Shown here: positions 13,350-23,100 of the stretch, piece after piece
Layout of the letters: each line of letters opens with the position of its first letter
Numbering within the stretch: position 1 is the stretch's first letter
Source: a virus
Length of the DNA stretch: 35,117 bases
IMG/VR virus record: IMGVR_UViG_3300006810_000164
Coordinates: 1 to 35,117 of that record
Direction: 5' to 3' (one strand)
Notes under the pieces: model-generated
The model's input: the letters and a program-made list of their open reading frames with translations, nothing else
Databases searched by the model: none
What the model was told of the DNA's origin: nothing
Translations under genes and position numbers: made by a program

Positions 13350-16325
13350 ATGGCAGAATTAACATTTAAATCACCGGGTATCAGTACTAGAGAAATTGAT
13401 TTATCACAAACAAGATCTTCTAGGCCTGTCGGTATACCAGCTGGAATTATTGGAACTTCTTTAGAAGGTCCAGCTTTTATCCCTTTGACATTTGCAAATT
13501 TTAATGATTTTGTAACAACATTTGGGGCATCAGATGGTGAAAAATTCGGGCCAATTGCTGTAAGTCAATGGTTGACAAATGCTCAGTCAGTTACCTATAT
13601 GAAAGTCCTAGGAATAGGCAACGGAAAACAAAAAAATGCAACAACAGGTAAAGTAACAAATGCAGGTTTTGTTGTGGGTGATAGAATAATTCAAAATAAT
13701 GGTTATGCAGGTGACAATCCTTACGCCAATACAGGAGCCGGCTCTGTTGAAGGTAGAACTTACTTTTTAGGAAGCTTTATGTCAGAATCTGCAGGAAGTA
13801 CTATTTTTTCTGATCCGGGCATACAAACAGGGCCTAATTCAGTTTCTATTCTTAGAGGGGTAATCTTAGCACCTAGTGGCGTAGTTCTTCATTTGTCTGG
13901 TAATAATATGGCAGATACATCTGCACCAAGTAAGTCGCAAACTGCAACTAACGGAAGCACCCTGGCCGGCCAAAAAGGTTCGCTTACTGGATCGATTAAT
14001 ATAAGCAGCCAAGAATTTGTAATGATGATGAATGGTTATTCCAATTCTGATACTGGAAAGACGACAGTATTAACTGCATCTTTAGATATGACAGCACCAA
14101 ATTATTTTAAAAACGTATTTAACACAGATCCGCTTAAGATAGAAGAAGAAGGTCACTATCTTTATGCATCATACGACATATACCCAGATATGGCAACAGT
14201 CACAGGAAGTGGAGTTGTTGAAGCTAGTGGTGTGAGTGGAAACTTAGAAGACGCTATATTTTTATTAACATCGTCAGCAGGAAGAGGATCAGCTAGCTCG
14301 AGCACAGAAGTTGACTATGAAGATTTTGAATACAGATATACGCATGCATCTTCTCCTTTTGTAATATCTCAAAATTTTGGTAATGCTCCTCATAACTTGT
14401 TTAAAATTCATGCGCTGTCAGATGGCGAAGGTATATCTAATAGATATAAGATATCAATTGAAAATATTAAAAAATCAACATCAACTTCTGACTTGTACGG
14501 TACTTTTGATTTAGTTATTAGAGACTTTTATGATACAGATCCTTATCCAGTTGTTTTGGAAAGTTTTAGAGGTTTAAGTCTTGACCCCGGGTCTGATCGT
14601 TATATTGCCAGGGTTATTGGTGATCAAAACATAAGATATAATTTTGATGTTGCCGAAACATCACAAAAAATTATTGTTGAAGGGAATCATCCAGTTAGAT
14701 CTAGATATATTAGAATCGAAACGACCCTAGCACTAGAAGACGCGTCGATTCCTAAAACCTCGTTACCTTTTGGGTTTAGAGGTCCTAATCATTTAGTTAC
14801 TAGTGGTTCTTTGTTGGCAACAGTAGACCCGGGTAGTAATTTAAGTAATACAGACATTACTAAAAGAATAATTGAACCGCCGATTCCTTATAGGGAAAGT
14901 GTTGCTATTGGTACTGGTTTGCTTAAAAAGTCTGATTCTAGATATTACTGGGGCGTGCAAACTATGCGTAAAACAAACCCGGCGCAACCTAATTTGACTA
15001 GTCTTTTTGACAATAGTTTTGATGCATTTACTAAGCATTTTCCAAATAATAGAATTAACACGCTTAATTTTTCAGTTGGTAATAATGCAGGTACAGCAAA
15101 CGTAGCCGGTAGCATTCTAGACAGTGATTTATTTAATAAAAATAAGTTTTCTTTAGAAAATATACAAGTTCGTACCGGCTCAGATGGCCTCGCGGATCCG
15201 GATCAATGGCTAAGTGCTTCTTATGTTAGAGATGGCAATATTACACCATCCAGTACAAACAAAACAAGGGCATTTGAAGAAAGCGATTTAGGTAAAGTTG
15301 CTAATACTAAGTTTGCTAAATTTACCATGATTCTCCAAGGTGGGTTTAACGGTGTTAATATTTTCAATAGAGAAAAGAAAAACCTGACAAATATAGCAGC
15401 AAGAAGAGAATATATTGAGTCACAATCTACAGCCACTCAACAAAGTACAATTGCGGCATATAGAAAAGCTATCGACTTAATGGCATCAAAAACAGATGTA
15501 GATATTCAATTACTAGCATTACCTGGAATTAGACACCCGTCAATTACTGATTATGCAATTCAAAAAGTAGAAGATAGATTTGATGCTATGTATATTATGG
15601 ATATCGAAGAAGTAGATCAATTAAATAATGTTATAACTTCTTCTGTGCAAAAGCCAAATGTTCAAAATACAGTTGTTAACTTAAGTGGAAGATCCCTTAA
15701 TTCGTCATTTGCTGCAGCGTATTTTCCGGATGTTATTGTTACAGATCCAACAACAAAAACATTAGTACAAGTTCCTCCATCAGTTGCAGTGTTAGGTGCA
15801 TACTCATTTAATGATAAGGTTTCTCACCCTTGGTTTGCACCGGCAGGTTATGCAAGAGGTGCTTTAAATAGCGTCGAATTACCTTCTGTTAAACTTAATA
15901 GAACTAACTTAGATGACTTGTATGGCGCAGACATCAATCCTATTACAGAATTTCCTAATACCGGTGTGACTATATGGGGACAAAAAACTTTGCTGGCGTC
16001 TAATTCAGCATTAGACAGAATTAATGTTCGTAGGCTTTTAATTGATGTTCGTAGAAAAGTTAGAAGTGTTGCAAACAGTCTTTTGTTCGAACCTAACAGG
16101 GAAGAAACATTAGATAAATTTAATTCATTGGTTAACCCTATTTTACAAAGAGTTCAAGAACAAAACGGTGTTGACAGATACAAAGTCATTATTGACACAA
16201 CGACTACAACTCAAGCAGATGTTGAAAATAATACAATACGTGGAAAAGTTTATTTGCAGCCTACACGTTCAATTGAGTTTGTTTCACTAGATTTTGTTGT
16301 TACAAATGCTGGTGCAAATATTTAA
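13350..16325 (+). CDS. gp18: Tail sheath protein gp18-like copy 2 (intact)
   Basis: 991 residues, longer than T4 gp18 (659), which forms the contractile sheath. N-terminal FKSPGISTREIDL and GIPAGIIGTSLEGPAF, then an enlarged variable region (about 110-560), then the conserved C-terminal half: LALPGIRHPSITDY, HPWFAPAGYARGAL, TIWGQKTLL, LDRINVRRLLIDVRR and EFVSLDFVVTNAGANI, the last part supplying the strand that links subunits in known sheaths. GGAG lies 9 bases before the ATG. It starts 24 bases after copy 1 ends and is directly followed by the tube gene. Divergence from copy 1 is high in the middle, so this is an old duplication rather than a recent one. Confidence 0.9.
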   Translation: MAELTFKSPGISTREIDLSQTRSSRPVGIPAGIIGTSLEGPAFIPLTFANFNDFVTTFGASDGEKFGPIAVSQWLTNAQSVTYMKVLGIGNGKQKNATTGKVTNAGFVVGDRIIQNNGYAGDNPYANTGAGSVEGRTYFLGSFMSESAGSTIFSDPGIQTGPNSVSILRGVILAPSGVVLHLSGNNMADTSAPSKSQTATNGSTLAGQKGSLTGSINISSQEFVMMMNGYSNSDTGKTTVLTASLDMTAPNYFKNVFNTDPLKIEEEGHYLYASYDIYPDMATVTGSGVVEASGVSGNLEDAIFLLTSSAGRGSASSSTEVDYEDFEYRYTHASSPFVISQNFGNAPHNLFKIHALSDGEGISNRYKISIENIKKSTSTSDLYGTFDLVIRDFYDTDPYPVVLESFRGLSLDPGSDRYIARVIGDQNIRYNFDVAETSQKIIVEGNHPVRSRYIRIETTLALEDASIPKTSLPFGFRGPNHLVTSGSLLATVDPGSNLSNTDITKRIIEPPIPYRESVAIGTGLLKKSDSRYYWGVQTMRKTNPAQPNLTSLFDNSFDAFTKHFPNNRINTLNFSVGNNAGTANVAGSILDSDLFNKNKFSLENIQVRTGSDGLADPDQWLSASYVRDGNITPSSTNKTRAFEESDLGKVANTKFAKFTMILQGGFNGVNIFNREKKNLTNIAARREYIESQSTATQQSTIAAYRKAIDLMASKTDVDIQLLALPGIRHPSITDYAIQKVEDRFDAMYIMDIEEVDQLNNVITSSVQKPNVQNTVVNLSGRSLNSSFAAAYFPDVIVTDPTTKTLVQVPPSVAVLGAYSFNDKVSHPWFAPAGYARGALNSVELPSVKLNRTNLDDLYGADINPITEFPNTGVTIWGQKTLLASNSALDRINVRRLLIDVRRKVRSVANSLLFEPNREETLDKFNSLVNPILQRVQEQNGVDRYKVIIDTTTTTQADVENNTIRGKVYLQPTRSIEFVSLDFVVTNAGANI

Positions 16326-16362
16326 TACCATATATATATTTATATAAAAACAGGAGACTATT

Positions 16363-16854
16363 ATGGCAGAAACACTTTCAGTAACAGACTTACTACCAAA
16401 TAAGTTTGAACCGAAAAGAGATTATAGATGGGTTTTAGCAATTGAAGGTATTGATTCATTTTTAATATCTGATACAAAAAGACCTGACATATCAATTGAC
16501 AAAGATGAAATCCCTTTTATTAATAGCTATAGAGTTGTTTCTAAAGGTAAGGTTAAGTTTGGCGGAATATCAGTTAAGCTTCATGATCCGATTGCACCTT
16601 CAGGTGCACAGCAAGTAATGGAATGGATCAGAACTCACTATGAGTCTGTTTCAGGAAGAGCCGGATATGCAGATTTTTACAAAAGAGATCTTCAACTTAA
16701 GCTTTTAGATCCTATTGGTACAGTTATTGAATTGTGGGATATTAAAGGCGCAATCATTACGAGCGCTAATTTTGGAACACTTAGTTACGGTAGTGGAAAT
16801 ATGTTATCAATCGATCTATCATTAGAAGTTGATAATTGTGTATTGCAATTCTAA
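16363..16854 (+). CDS. gp19: Tail tube protein gp19
   Basis: 163 residues, exactly the length of T4 gp19. It polymerises into the inner tube within the sheath. The fold is seen in its order of strands and helix: YRWVLAIEGIDSFLI, the DISIDKDEIPFINSYRVV region, KVKFGGISVKLHDPIAPSGAQQVMEW, then a helix and the strands DLQLKLLDPIGTVIELWDIKGAII and MLSIDLSLEVDNCVLQF. Position directly after the sheath gene is the T4 order. AGGAG lies 8 bases before the ATG. A terminator follows. Confidence 0.9.
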   Translation: MAETLSVTDLLPNKFEPKRDYRWVLAIEGIDSFLISDTKRPDISIDKDEIPFINSYRVVSKGKVKFGGISVKLHDPIAPSGAQQVMEWIRTHYESVSGRAGYADFYKRDLQLKLLDPIGTVIELWDIKGAIITSANFGTLSYGSGNMLSIDLSLEVDNCVLQF

Positions 16855-16889
16855 GCCTTGATTTAAATAAAAATTGTTTACTTTGTTAT

Positions 16890-16920
16890 AAATCCTCTGT
16901 ATTGTTATAGAGGATTTTTT
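16890..16920 (+). terminator. Terminator after tail tube gene
   Basis: AAATCCTCT (16890-16898) pairs with AGAGGATTT (16909-16917) around a 10-base loop, followed by a T run to 16920. The first bases of the stem overlap TATAAATC (16887-16894), which is one mismatch from a late promoter box and could restart transcription for the gene at 16940. Confidence 0.75.
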
Positions 16921-16939
16921 ATTTAGGAGAGACATACAT

Positions 16940-17743
16940 ATGCAAAACAAAAACATGCCTACTAGTAATATTTTAAAAGATGATTTTGGTTGGGAGGTAC
17001 CATTTGAGACAGTACCTTTGCCTTCTAGAGGCGTTGTATACCACCCGGACAGCAAGTTATGTAATAAAGAGTCTATTAGCATAAAAGCAATGACAGCGCT
17101 AGAAGAAGACATACTGTCTAGTCAGGCTTTTATTAAAGAAGGTACATCAGTAGCACGTGCAATTCAGTCTTGTATCGTAGAAGACAATGTTGATGTTGAT
17201 GAAATGATATCAGGTGATAAAAATGCACTTATGATATCGATGAGAATTACAGGTTACGGCTCTAGATACCCTGTTTTGCATTCATGCGCAAACTGTGGAG
17301 CTCAAAATGAAGTTGACGTCCAGCTAAACGAGTTAGCTATTAATCGATTAAAAGAAGAGCCAATCGTCAAAGGAGAAAATAAGTTTAAATTTCTGTTACC
17401 TGTCTCAGGAAAAGAAGTTATTTTTAAATTTTTAACCGGATATGATGAAAAAGAAGAAAAAATTAAAAAGCAAAGAATGAAAAGCATGGGTATTAATTTA
17501 GATAATAACGTTACTTCCTTTTTGGAACAATCAATATTATCAATTGACAATATTACCGATAAAAATAAAATATCGCATTTTATAAAACACATGCCTGCTA
17601 TGGATTCTAGAAAACTAAGACTTCATATAATAAATCAGGAGCCGGGGATAGATATGACTTGGAAATATGTTTGCAATTCTTGCACTCATAATAATGAGTT
17701 AGGCATACCAATATCTACAGAGTTTTTTTGGCCCAGTACATAG
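16940..17743 (+). CDS. gp26: Baseplate/tail assembly protein, T4_baseplate (PF12322)-like, gp26 type
   Basis: 267 residues. The family signature is clear: VPLPSRGVVYHPDS, then the MTALEEDIL helix, VARAIQSCIVEDNVD, and SGDKNALMISMRITGYGSRYPV. A two-knuckle zinc site is likely: HSCANCG (Cys at about 115 and 118) and VCNSCTHN (about 245 and 248). In T4 the members of this group (gp26, gp51) act in hub assembly. Placed directly before the tape measure, it sits where tail assembly chaperones are found in other tailed phages. AGGAG lies upstream of the ATG. The gene ends in EFFWPST after a run of seven T (17723-17729); a shift of frame there would fuse it to the small ORF that follows, giving about 348 residues. 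Confidence 0.8.
   Translation: MQNKNMPTSNILKDDFGWEVPFETVPLPSRGVVYHPDSKLCNKESISIKAMTALEEDILSSQAFIKEGTSVARAIQSCIVEDNVDVDEMISGDKNALMISMRITGYGSRYPVLHSCANCGAQNEVDVQLNELAINRLKEEPIVKGENKFKFLLPVSGKEVIFKFLTGYDEKEEKIKKQRMKSMGINLDNNVTSFLEQSILSIDNITDKNKISHFIKHMPAMDSRKLRLHIINQEPGIDMTWKYVCNSCTHNNELGIPISTEFFWPST
17723..17730 (+). promoter_or_regulatory. Possible +1 (or -2) frameshift site, T7-G
   Basis: The zero frame reads GAG TTT TTT TGG. A slip of +1 (Phe-tRNA moving from TTT to the overlapping TTT) or -2 leads into the frame of the following small ORF, which is open from 17703 and has no ribosome site at its first ATG. This is a candidate recoding site; no experiment or alignment supports it yet. Confidence 0.35.
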
Positions 17744-17783
17744 CTGGCGCGAAAAAATACTAGAAGAATTTTTTCTGCTCCAG

Positions 17784-17987
17784 ATGCACCTCAACATGTC
17801 TTATTCAGAGGTCAAAAGATTACCAATACGATATCGCCATTGGTTTTTAGACAGAGTTGCGAGGCATTTTAAAGAGAAAAATGAAGCAATTGAAAAAAGA
17901 TATAACAAAGATGCTAGTCACAGTAACGACAATTTAAATAATTTGGCAATGTTTGAACAACAAATCAATGATAAGTTAAAAAAATAA
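17784..17987 (+). CDS. Small protein before tape measure, possible frameshift extension
   Basis: 67 residues from the ATG at 17784: MHLNMSYSEVKRLPIRYRHWFLDRVARHFKE is the kind of short sequence (S-Y-S-E ... L-P ... R-x-W-F-x-x-R) found in small tail assembly proteins next to tape measure genes. No Shine-Dalgarno sequence precedes this ATG, unlike nearly all neighbours. The frame is open back to 17703 and, from 17730 on, encodes protein-like sequence (GPVHSWREKILEEFFLLQ) that continues smoothly into it. It is therefore likely read as the C-terminal part of a frameshift fusion with the 16940 gene, as lambda G/GT is, or by reinitiation. The C-terminal half is charged and helical. Confidence 0.65.
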   Translation: MHLNMSYSEVKRLPIRYRHWFLDRVARHFKEKNEAIEKRYNKDASHSNDNLNNLAMFEQQINDKLKK

Positions 17988-18026
17988 TTTTGTGCATACT
18001 TATTATTATTATCAAAGGAGTGATTG

Positions 18027-19946
18027 ATGCCACCAAACACACCAAATAACCAGGATACATCACAGAGTCAAACTTCTCAAAGCGCGCAAGACATTATTAG
18101 CGACCAATTAGGTGATTTAAGCAATAGTGCAGATGATGCTACAAAAAGCATGTCAAGATTAAGTGATGAGACTGAAAAAGCCGGCGACAGTGCAAAGTAT
18201 CTTGGAGTTGGAGCAGTAAGTTTGATAACAGCGCTTAGTACTGTTGATGGTCAAACGGGACGAATTGCCCGAAGTATTATGAAAGGAGTAACAACACTAG
18301 CAGAAGAAACTTACAACAGCCAAGCAGAAATTGCCAAAAATATGAATCATATGTTGGATCCCTATACTAAACTTAATGAATCAATTGGAGGAATTACAAG
18401 AGAAATGTTTATAAGTGGCGAAGAAATGAATGCATTTTCTGCCACAGCTTTTGAAACAACGCAAGACTTTCAAAAAGCTTTTGCTGGAATTGGCGATTCT
18501 GCAATTACTTTTAAGTCTAATAGCGGTGATATAAAAAACGCATTTAAATCTCTTTTCCCGACAGAAGAAGATATGCGAGATGCTTATGACATGGTAGGTC
18601 AGCTCAATAAAGGAATTGCTGAAGGATTTGCAATAATGAGCGATGAACTAACTAAGACTGAAAGGGTTAGAATGGTCGCACTAGCACGAGCAACAGGTAC
18701 TGATATAAAAGTACTTAAAGAATTGACAGAAAAGCAATTTGCATTTACAGGAGAAGCTAGCACAGATGTTATTGAAAAAATAACAGCGACAGCTGATGCG
18801 TTGGCAACTGCAACAGGTTTGCCACTTCAAACTCTTAAAAATAGTATTATTGAGATAAAACAAGATACAGAACTATTTGGTGATATTGGTGAAGACGCAG
18901 CCGGCCGAATTGCTGCTTCTTTAAGTATGCTAGGCACATCTTTTCAGTCTTTTAAAGCAATGACCGGTCAATTTATGGATTTTGATAGTGCTGCAAAAAA
19001 AATGGGTGACTTATCTGCGATGTTTGGTATTCAAATGGATGCAATGGAAATGACTTATTTGGCAAATGAAGATCAAGAGGAGTTTCTATATAGAATAAGG
19101 GAAGATATTCTTGCATCAGGTGTAGACGTAGAAAACATGTCAAATGCCAGACTAAGAATGCTTAAATCGCAACTTGGTATGAGTTCTGTAGAAGAAGTAA
19201 AAATGTTTTTAAAAGAAGACAGTGCTTTTGACGAAATTGGTCAAGAAGGAATTGCAGCAGCAGCAGCACAGGCTGAAAACTTAGACGGAATGACAGTTGC
19301 AATCAAAAAATTTGCTGAAACAGGTAACGAAGCCCTTAGATCTATTGATACAGAACGCGCTGTTCAAATGGCTGCAGCTTCTTCAGAAATGGTAAGAGAG
19401 CTTAGCAATAGCGTAACACTATCAGGAGAAGTAGCTGCAAATTTTCAAAAAGTCAACCTGGCAGGATCAGAAAATATTGAAGCCTATAAATCAATGCTTT
19501 CTGGGTATAATGGTGTTATTGTTGATGGTGCTAAAATGTTAGGAAACGCTACATCATCAACAATTCAAGGTATTGCAGACACGTCAGCTAAAGGTGTAAA
19601 TTTAATAACTAGCGCATTAGGACAGTCGACGGAAGCTGCTAATTGGTATAGTAATGTGACCACGCCTCCTGTAACTGTTCAATACGAAGTTGACACCACC
19701 GCGATTAACGACGCTATTGTTTCTGGTTTTAATCCTGCGGCAGAATTAATGCGACAAACCAGTCAACAAACCGGTCAATTAACTGTTGGTCTAACCCAGT
19801 TAGTAACACAAATGAAACAGCCTAGTACACAAACTGTTAACGTAAATTTAGACGGTCAGCAACTAGGATCATCAATGCTGAATATTATAACTAGACCTGG
19901 AGTAACAAATTCAGCCGGGCAATCTTTGGTAGTTGCAGGAGGATAA
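18027..19946 (+). CDS. gp29: Tail tape measure protein, gp29-like
   Basis: 639 residues from the ATG at 18027, preferred over the TTG at 18024 because AAGGAG lies 6 bases before it. It is near the length of T4 gp29 (590), so a tail of T4-like length is expected. The N-terminus is Gln/Ser-rich, followed by long, mostly helical segments of repeated pattern with many Ala, Thr and Met, a hydrophobic stretch near residue 60 (YLGVGAVSLITALST), and an Ala-run (GIAAAAAQAE). The C-terminal part (NVNLDGQQLGSSMLNII) resembles the conserved end of many tape measure proteins. It lies inside the tube, sets its length and leaves it at infection. Confidence 0.85.
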   Translation: MPPNTPNNQDTSQSQTSQSAQDIISDQLGDLSNSADDATKSMSRLSDETEKAGDSAKYLGVGAVSLITALSTVDGQTGRIARSIMKGVTTLAEETYNSQAEIAKNMNHMLDPYTKLNESIGGITREMFISGEEMNAFSATAFETTQDFQKAFAGIGDSAITFKSNSGDIKNAFKSLFPTEEDMRDAYDMVGQLNKGIAEGFAIMSDELTKTERVRMVALARATGTDIKVLKELTEKQFAFTGEASTDVIEKITATADALATATGLPLQTLKNSIIEIKQDTELFGDIGEDAAGRIAASLSMLGTSFQSFKAMTGQFMDFDSAAKKMGDLSAMFGIQMDAMEMTYLANEDQEEFLYRIREDILASGVDVENMSNARLRMLKSQLGMSSVEEVKMFLKEDSAFDEIGQEGIAAAAAQAENLDGMTVAIKKFAETGNEALRSIDTERAVQMAAASSEMVRELSNSVTLSGEVAANFQKVNLAGSENIEAYKSMLSGYNGVIVDGAKMLGNATSSTIQGIADTSAKGVNLITSALGQSTEAANWYSNVTTPPVTVQYEVDTTAINDAIVSGFNPAAELMRQTSQQTGQLTVGLTQLVTQMKQPSTQTVNVNLDGQQLGSSMLNIITRPGVTNSAGQSLVVAGG

Positions 19947-19949
19947 AAA

Positions 19950-20162
19950 ATGAAAGAAAAAATACTTATTGAGATATGTAAAAAATATAATATTAATAGT
20001 TTGGATGTTGAACAAAAAAAAATTATTGAAAATAAATTAGAAAATATATTTTCTAGTCTTTCTCTAATTGAAAAGCTTCAAGGTGATATACTCTCTGATG
20101 ATCAAAAAATTAAAAATTTTGCTAATATGATTGAAGACTACTTAAAGGATAAACATGGCTAG
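19950..20162 (+). CDS. Small helical tail protein
   Basis: A 70-residue protein with AGGAGG before its ATG, starting 4 bases after the tape measure stop and overlapping the next gene by 8 bases. It is Lys/Glu/Asn-rich and fully helical, with leucine/isoleucine spacing that suggests a helical bundle. No family recognised. Its place between the tape measure and the baseplate genes suggests a role as a small assembly chaperone or baseplate part; this is inference from position. Confidence 0.7.
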   Translation: MKEKILIEICKKYNINSLDVEQKKIIENKLENIFSSLSLIEKLQGDILSDDQKIKNFANMIEDYLKDKHG

Positions 20163-23100
20163 AGAAACCCTTAAAGATTTTTTAAACAAGCGAGGATCCA
20201 CAGCAGATTCTATATCTTACATAAGAGAAGACAGTAAAAATGGGTTAGGTATAGATCCTAATACGGGTGACGCACTTTTAGATCTTCTAAATGAAAACAG
20301 TGGACTTTTAGGTGATTACCTAAGTTTTCTTACCAAGGAAGAAAACAATTCATTTCAAATTAAACCTGGTAACTCTGAGGGTACTTCTTTAAAAAGAGGG
20401 GACAGTCTAGATATAGCTGATAATCAAGGTGCAGAAAAAGTATTTATTGAGCAGGGCACAAATCTAAAAAGTCATCTTAATGAATATAGCAACAGTGGAT
20501 ATATAACAAATGCAGGAGGAGATTTATCTAGAATTGTAGAAAAAACAGGTAGTCCAAACAATCATAATATTCTTAAAGATGTTGAAGGAAAACCTTTAGA
20601 TAATTCTGGTAAAACTTTATCTGACCCAGAAGGCGATGCAAGTAACGTCGTACAAGAAATAAATAAAGTTTTTTTAAAAAACAATAGATTTTCTAATGTA
20701 GGTAACAATAGCAAGAATGCTTTTGCTGAACTACCTGCAAACTCACAAAACTTTGATGATGAGCTAAAACTAAACGTTCAAAATGAATTTGGAAACTATA
20801 ATAAAGATGAAAATTTAGTAACTTTTAATGATCTTAAAGAGATAGGAAAGTCTCTTTTGTTAAGCACGTCAGGTTTTAGTGAAGAACTTGAAAAAGGGTC
20901 TAGATTGGCATCTGGTAATACAGGATTTAACTCACTAGACATAGATGATCTTAGAGCAAAAAATGCAAAAGGATTTCCTAACAAAAACGACATATCGGTT
21001 AGGGACGGAAGAGGTGATTACTTTATTAAAGATCCCAACGCAAAAAATAGTAAAAGTTACGGGACAACTTATAATACAGAAATGAACTTTCAAGGAAAAG
21101 GATCAGATCTTTTAAATATTGAAGCAGCTGCATCAATGTATGCACTTAAAAAAATAGCATCTGACTTTTTTAATAGTTTTCTAGAAAAACTAAGAATTCA
21201 GGACAGAAATAGCTTAGAAGCTGAAGCTGAAAGTATTATTACAAAAAATGCAAGTGTAGACGTTGGTACTTACATGTTAGGAAAATCAAGATATACATCT
21301 TCTGTTAAAATAAGTAATGAAATTCTATCAAACCTATTAACAAATACAATATACCCATACGGAGATGCTGTTGACAGAGGACTAGAGGTAATATTTTCAA
21401 ATGAGTTAAATAACTTACCGGTGTCTCCTCGTGCAGGTTCTTTTAGAACAACTAATAAAGATAAGAACATAGTTCAAAGTTCAGGGTTTTGGCTAGCAGT
21501 GTCTAGATCGATTTTAAAATCTTTTGATCAAATTATATCAAAATACACTGACGAATCTTTTGGGATAAGTGATGAAAATCAGCTATTTTTAATCTATAAA
21601 GATATTATTGAATCTAACAAATTTATTCAATTTTATAACACCATGGCAGCAATTGGTGACATTAGTTTGTCTGCGACCGATGGGGAAAAAATAGACATTC
21701 CGATACCGGGAAGTTCACTAGAAGGAAATAAAAGGAGTGCAGAAAAACTAGGTGCTGGGAAGGAGTGGGCTGCAGGTATGGGAAGATATCCAAGAGGGGA
21801 AGGACGATATGCATCTGAGCTTTCTTGGAATCAAGATGCATCACCTTCCATGTATATTTTGCCTGCGAATGTTATTAGGGCAGCAACTAAACTAAACAAT
21901 CTTTATAAAGGAGTAAACCCAGCAAGAGGAATGTTAGGTAGTTCCCTTGTGGATAAAACATACTTTGGTTTAGATGTTGATGGTAGCTACAATAGGATTC
22001 CAAAAGAAGTTGTTAAAAGCTTAGAAGATGATTTAGAAGCCGAGTATGTTCCTTTCTATATACAGGACTTAAGAACAAATGAAATAATATCATTTAATGC
22101 CTTTTTAACAAACTTAACTGATAATATTGCATCAAACCACAACGGGGTCTCAGGTTATGGACGTCTAGACGAAGTCAAAATATACAACAATACAAAAAGA
22201 ACAGTTGCAGTTGGTTTTATTCTTATGGCAACAAATAGAGAAGATTTTGACTCGATGTGGTACAAGATTAATAAGTTAACAACAATGTTGTATCCACAAT
22301 GGACACCCGGATCCATGGTAAGTACTGATGGTGTTTCTAAGTTTTATCAGCCGTTTAGTCAAGTCATAGGCGCTTCACCTATTGTTAGAATGAGAGTAGG
22401 GGACATTATTAAATCAAACTACTCTAGGTTTGCTTTGGCCAGGACTTTTGGAATTGGTGACGCAAGTGTTAAGGCAAATCCTAGTTTAGAAAGTGGAGGG
22501 TCATCCAGTATTGCTGGTGCTATTGGTTCAATATCAGACGGTCAAGTAGGAAACGTCTTGAACCTCGTTCAAGACGTTGCATTAAAACTTTGGTTAGCAG
22601 TTTTTGGAAGCCCTATGTCAATAGGTGACCTTATTTTTAATTCTATTCCTATGCCTAAAAGTAATTTTAAGAGAATTGTTAAAAACTTAGGGCGAGATGT
22701 AGCGCTCAAAGCACTTTCTGGTTTTTTAATTAACGGTTTTGCAAATCCACTTGCTGTCGACAATATTATTAGACAACTTAGAGATCCGGATCACAATTGG
22801 GAACGTTCTAGCAAGTTAGGTAAAACAAGGGAAAAAGCAAATGATGTGATATCAAACATGTCTTCGCTGTTCCCCGATACAGGATTAAGTGATGGTCTAA
22901 GTATATTTAGCAACGACGATAATCAAAGTGCAGGTCTTTTAAAAATGATGATACTAAAACCTAACACTAATAACGGTTATTTTTCTCCTGACACAAAAAA
23001 GACATATTTGATAGCTAGAAGATTGAACGTTCGTGTTGTTGATTCGGGTTTAGGATTAGAAGGAATGCCTGGCGGCAAAAGAGGTTATAAAGTAAAAGTA

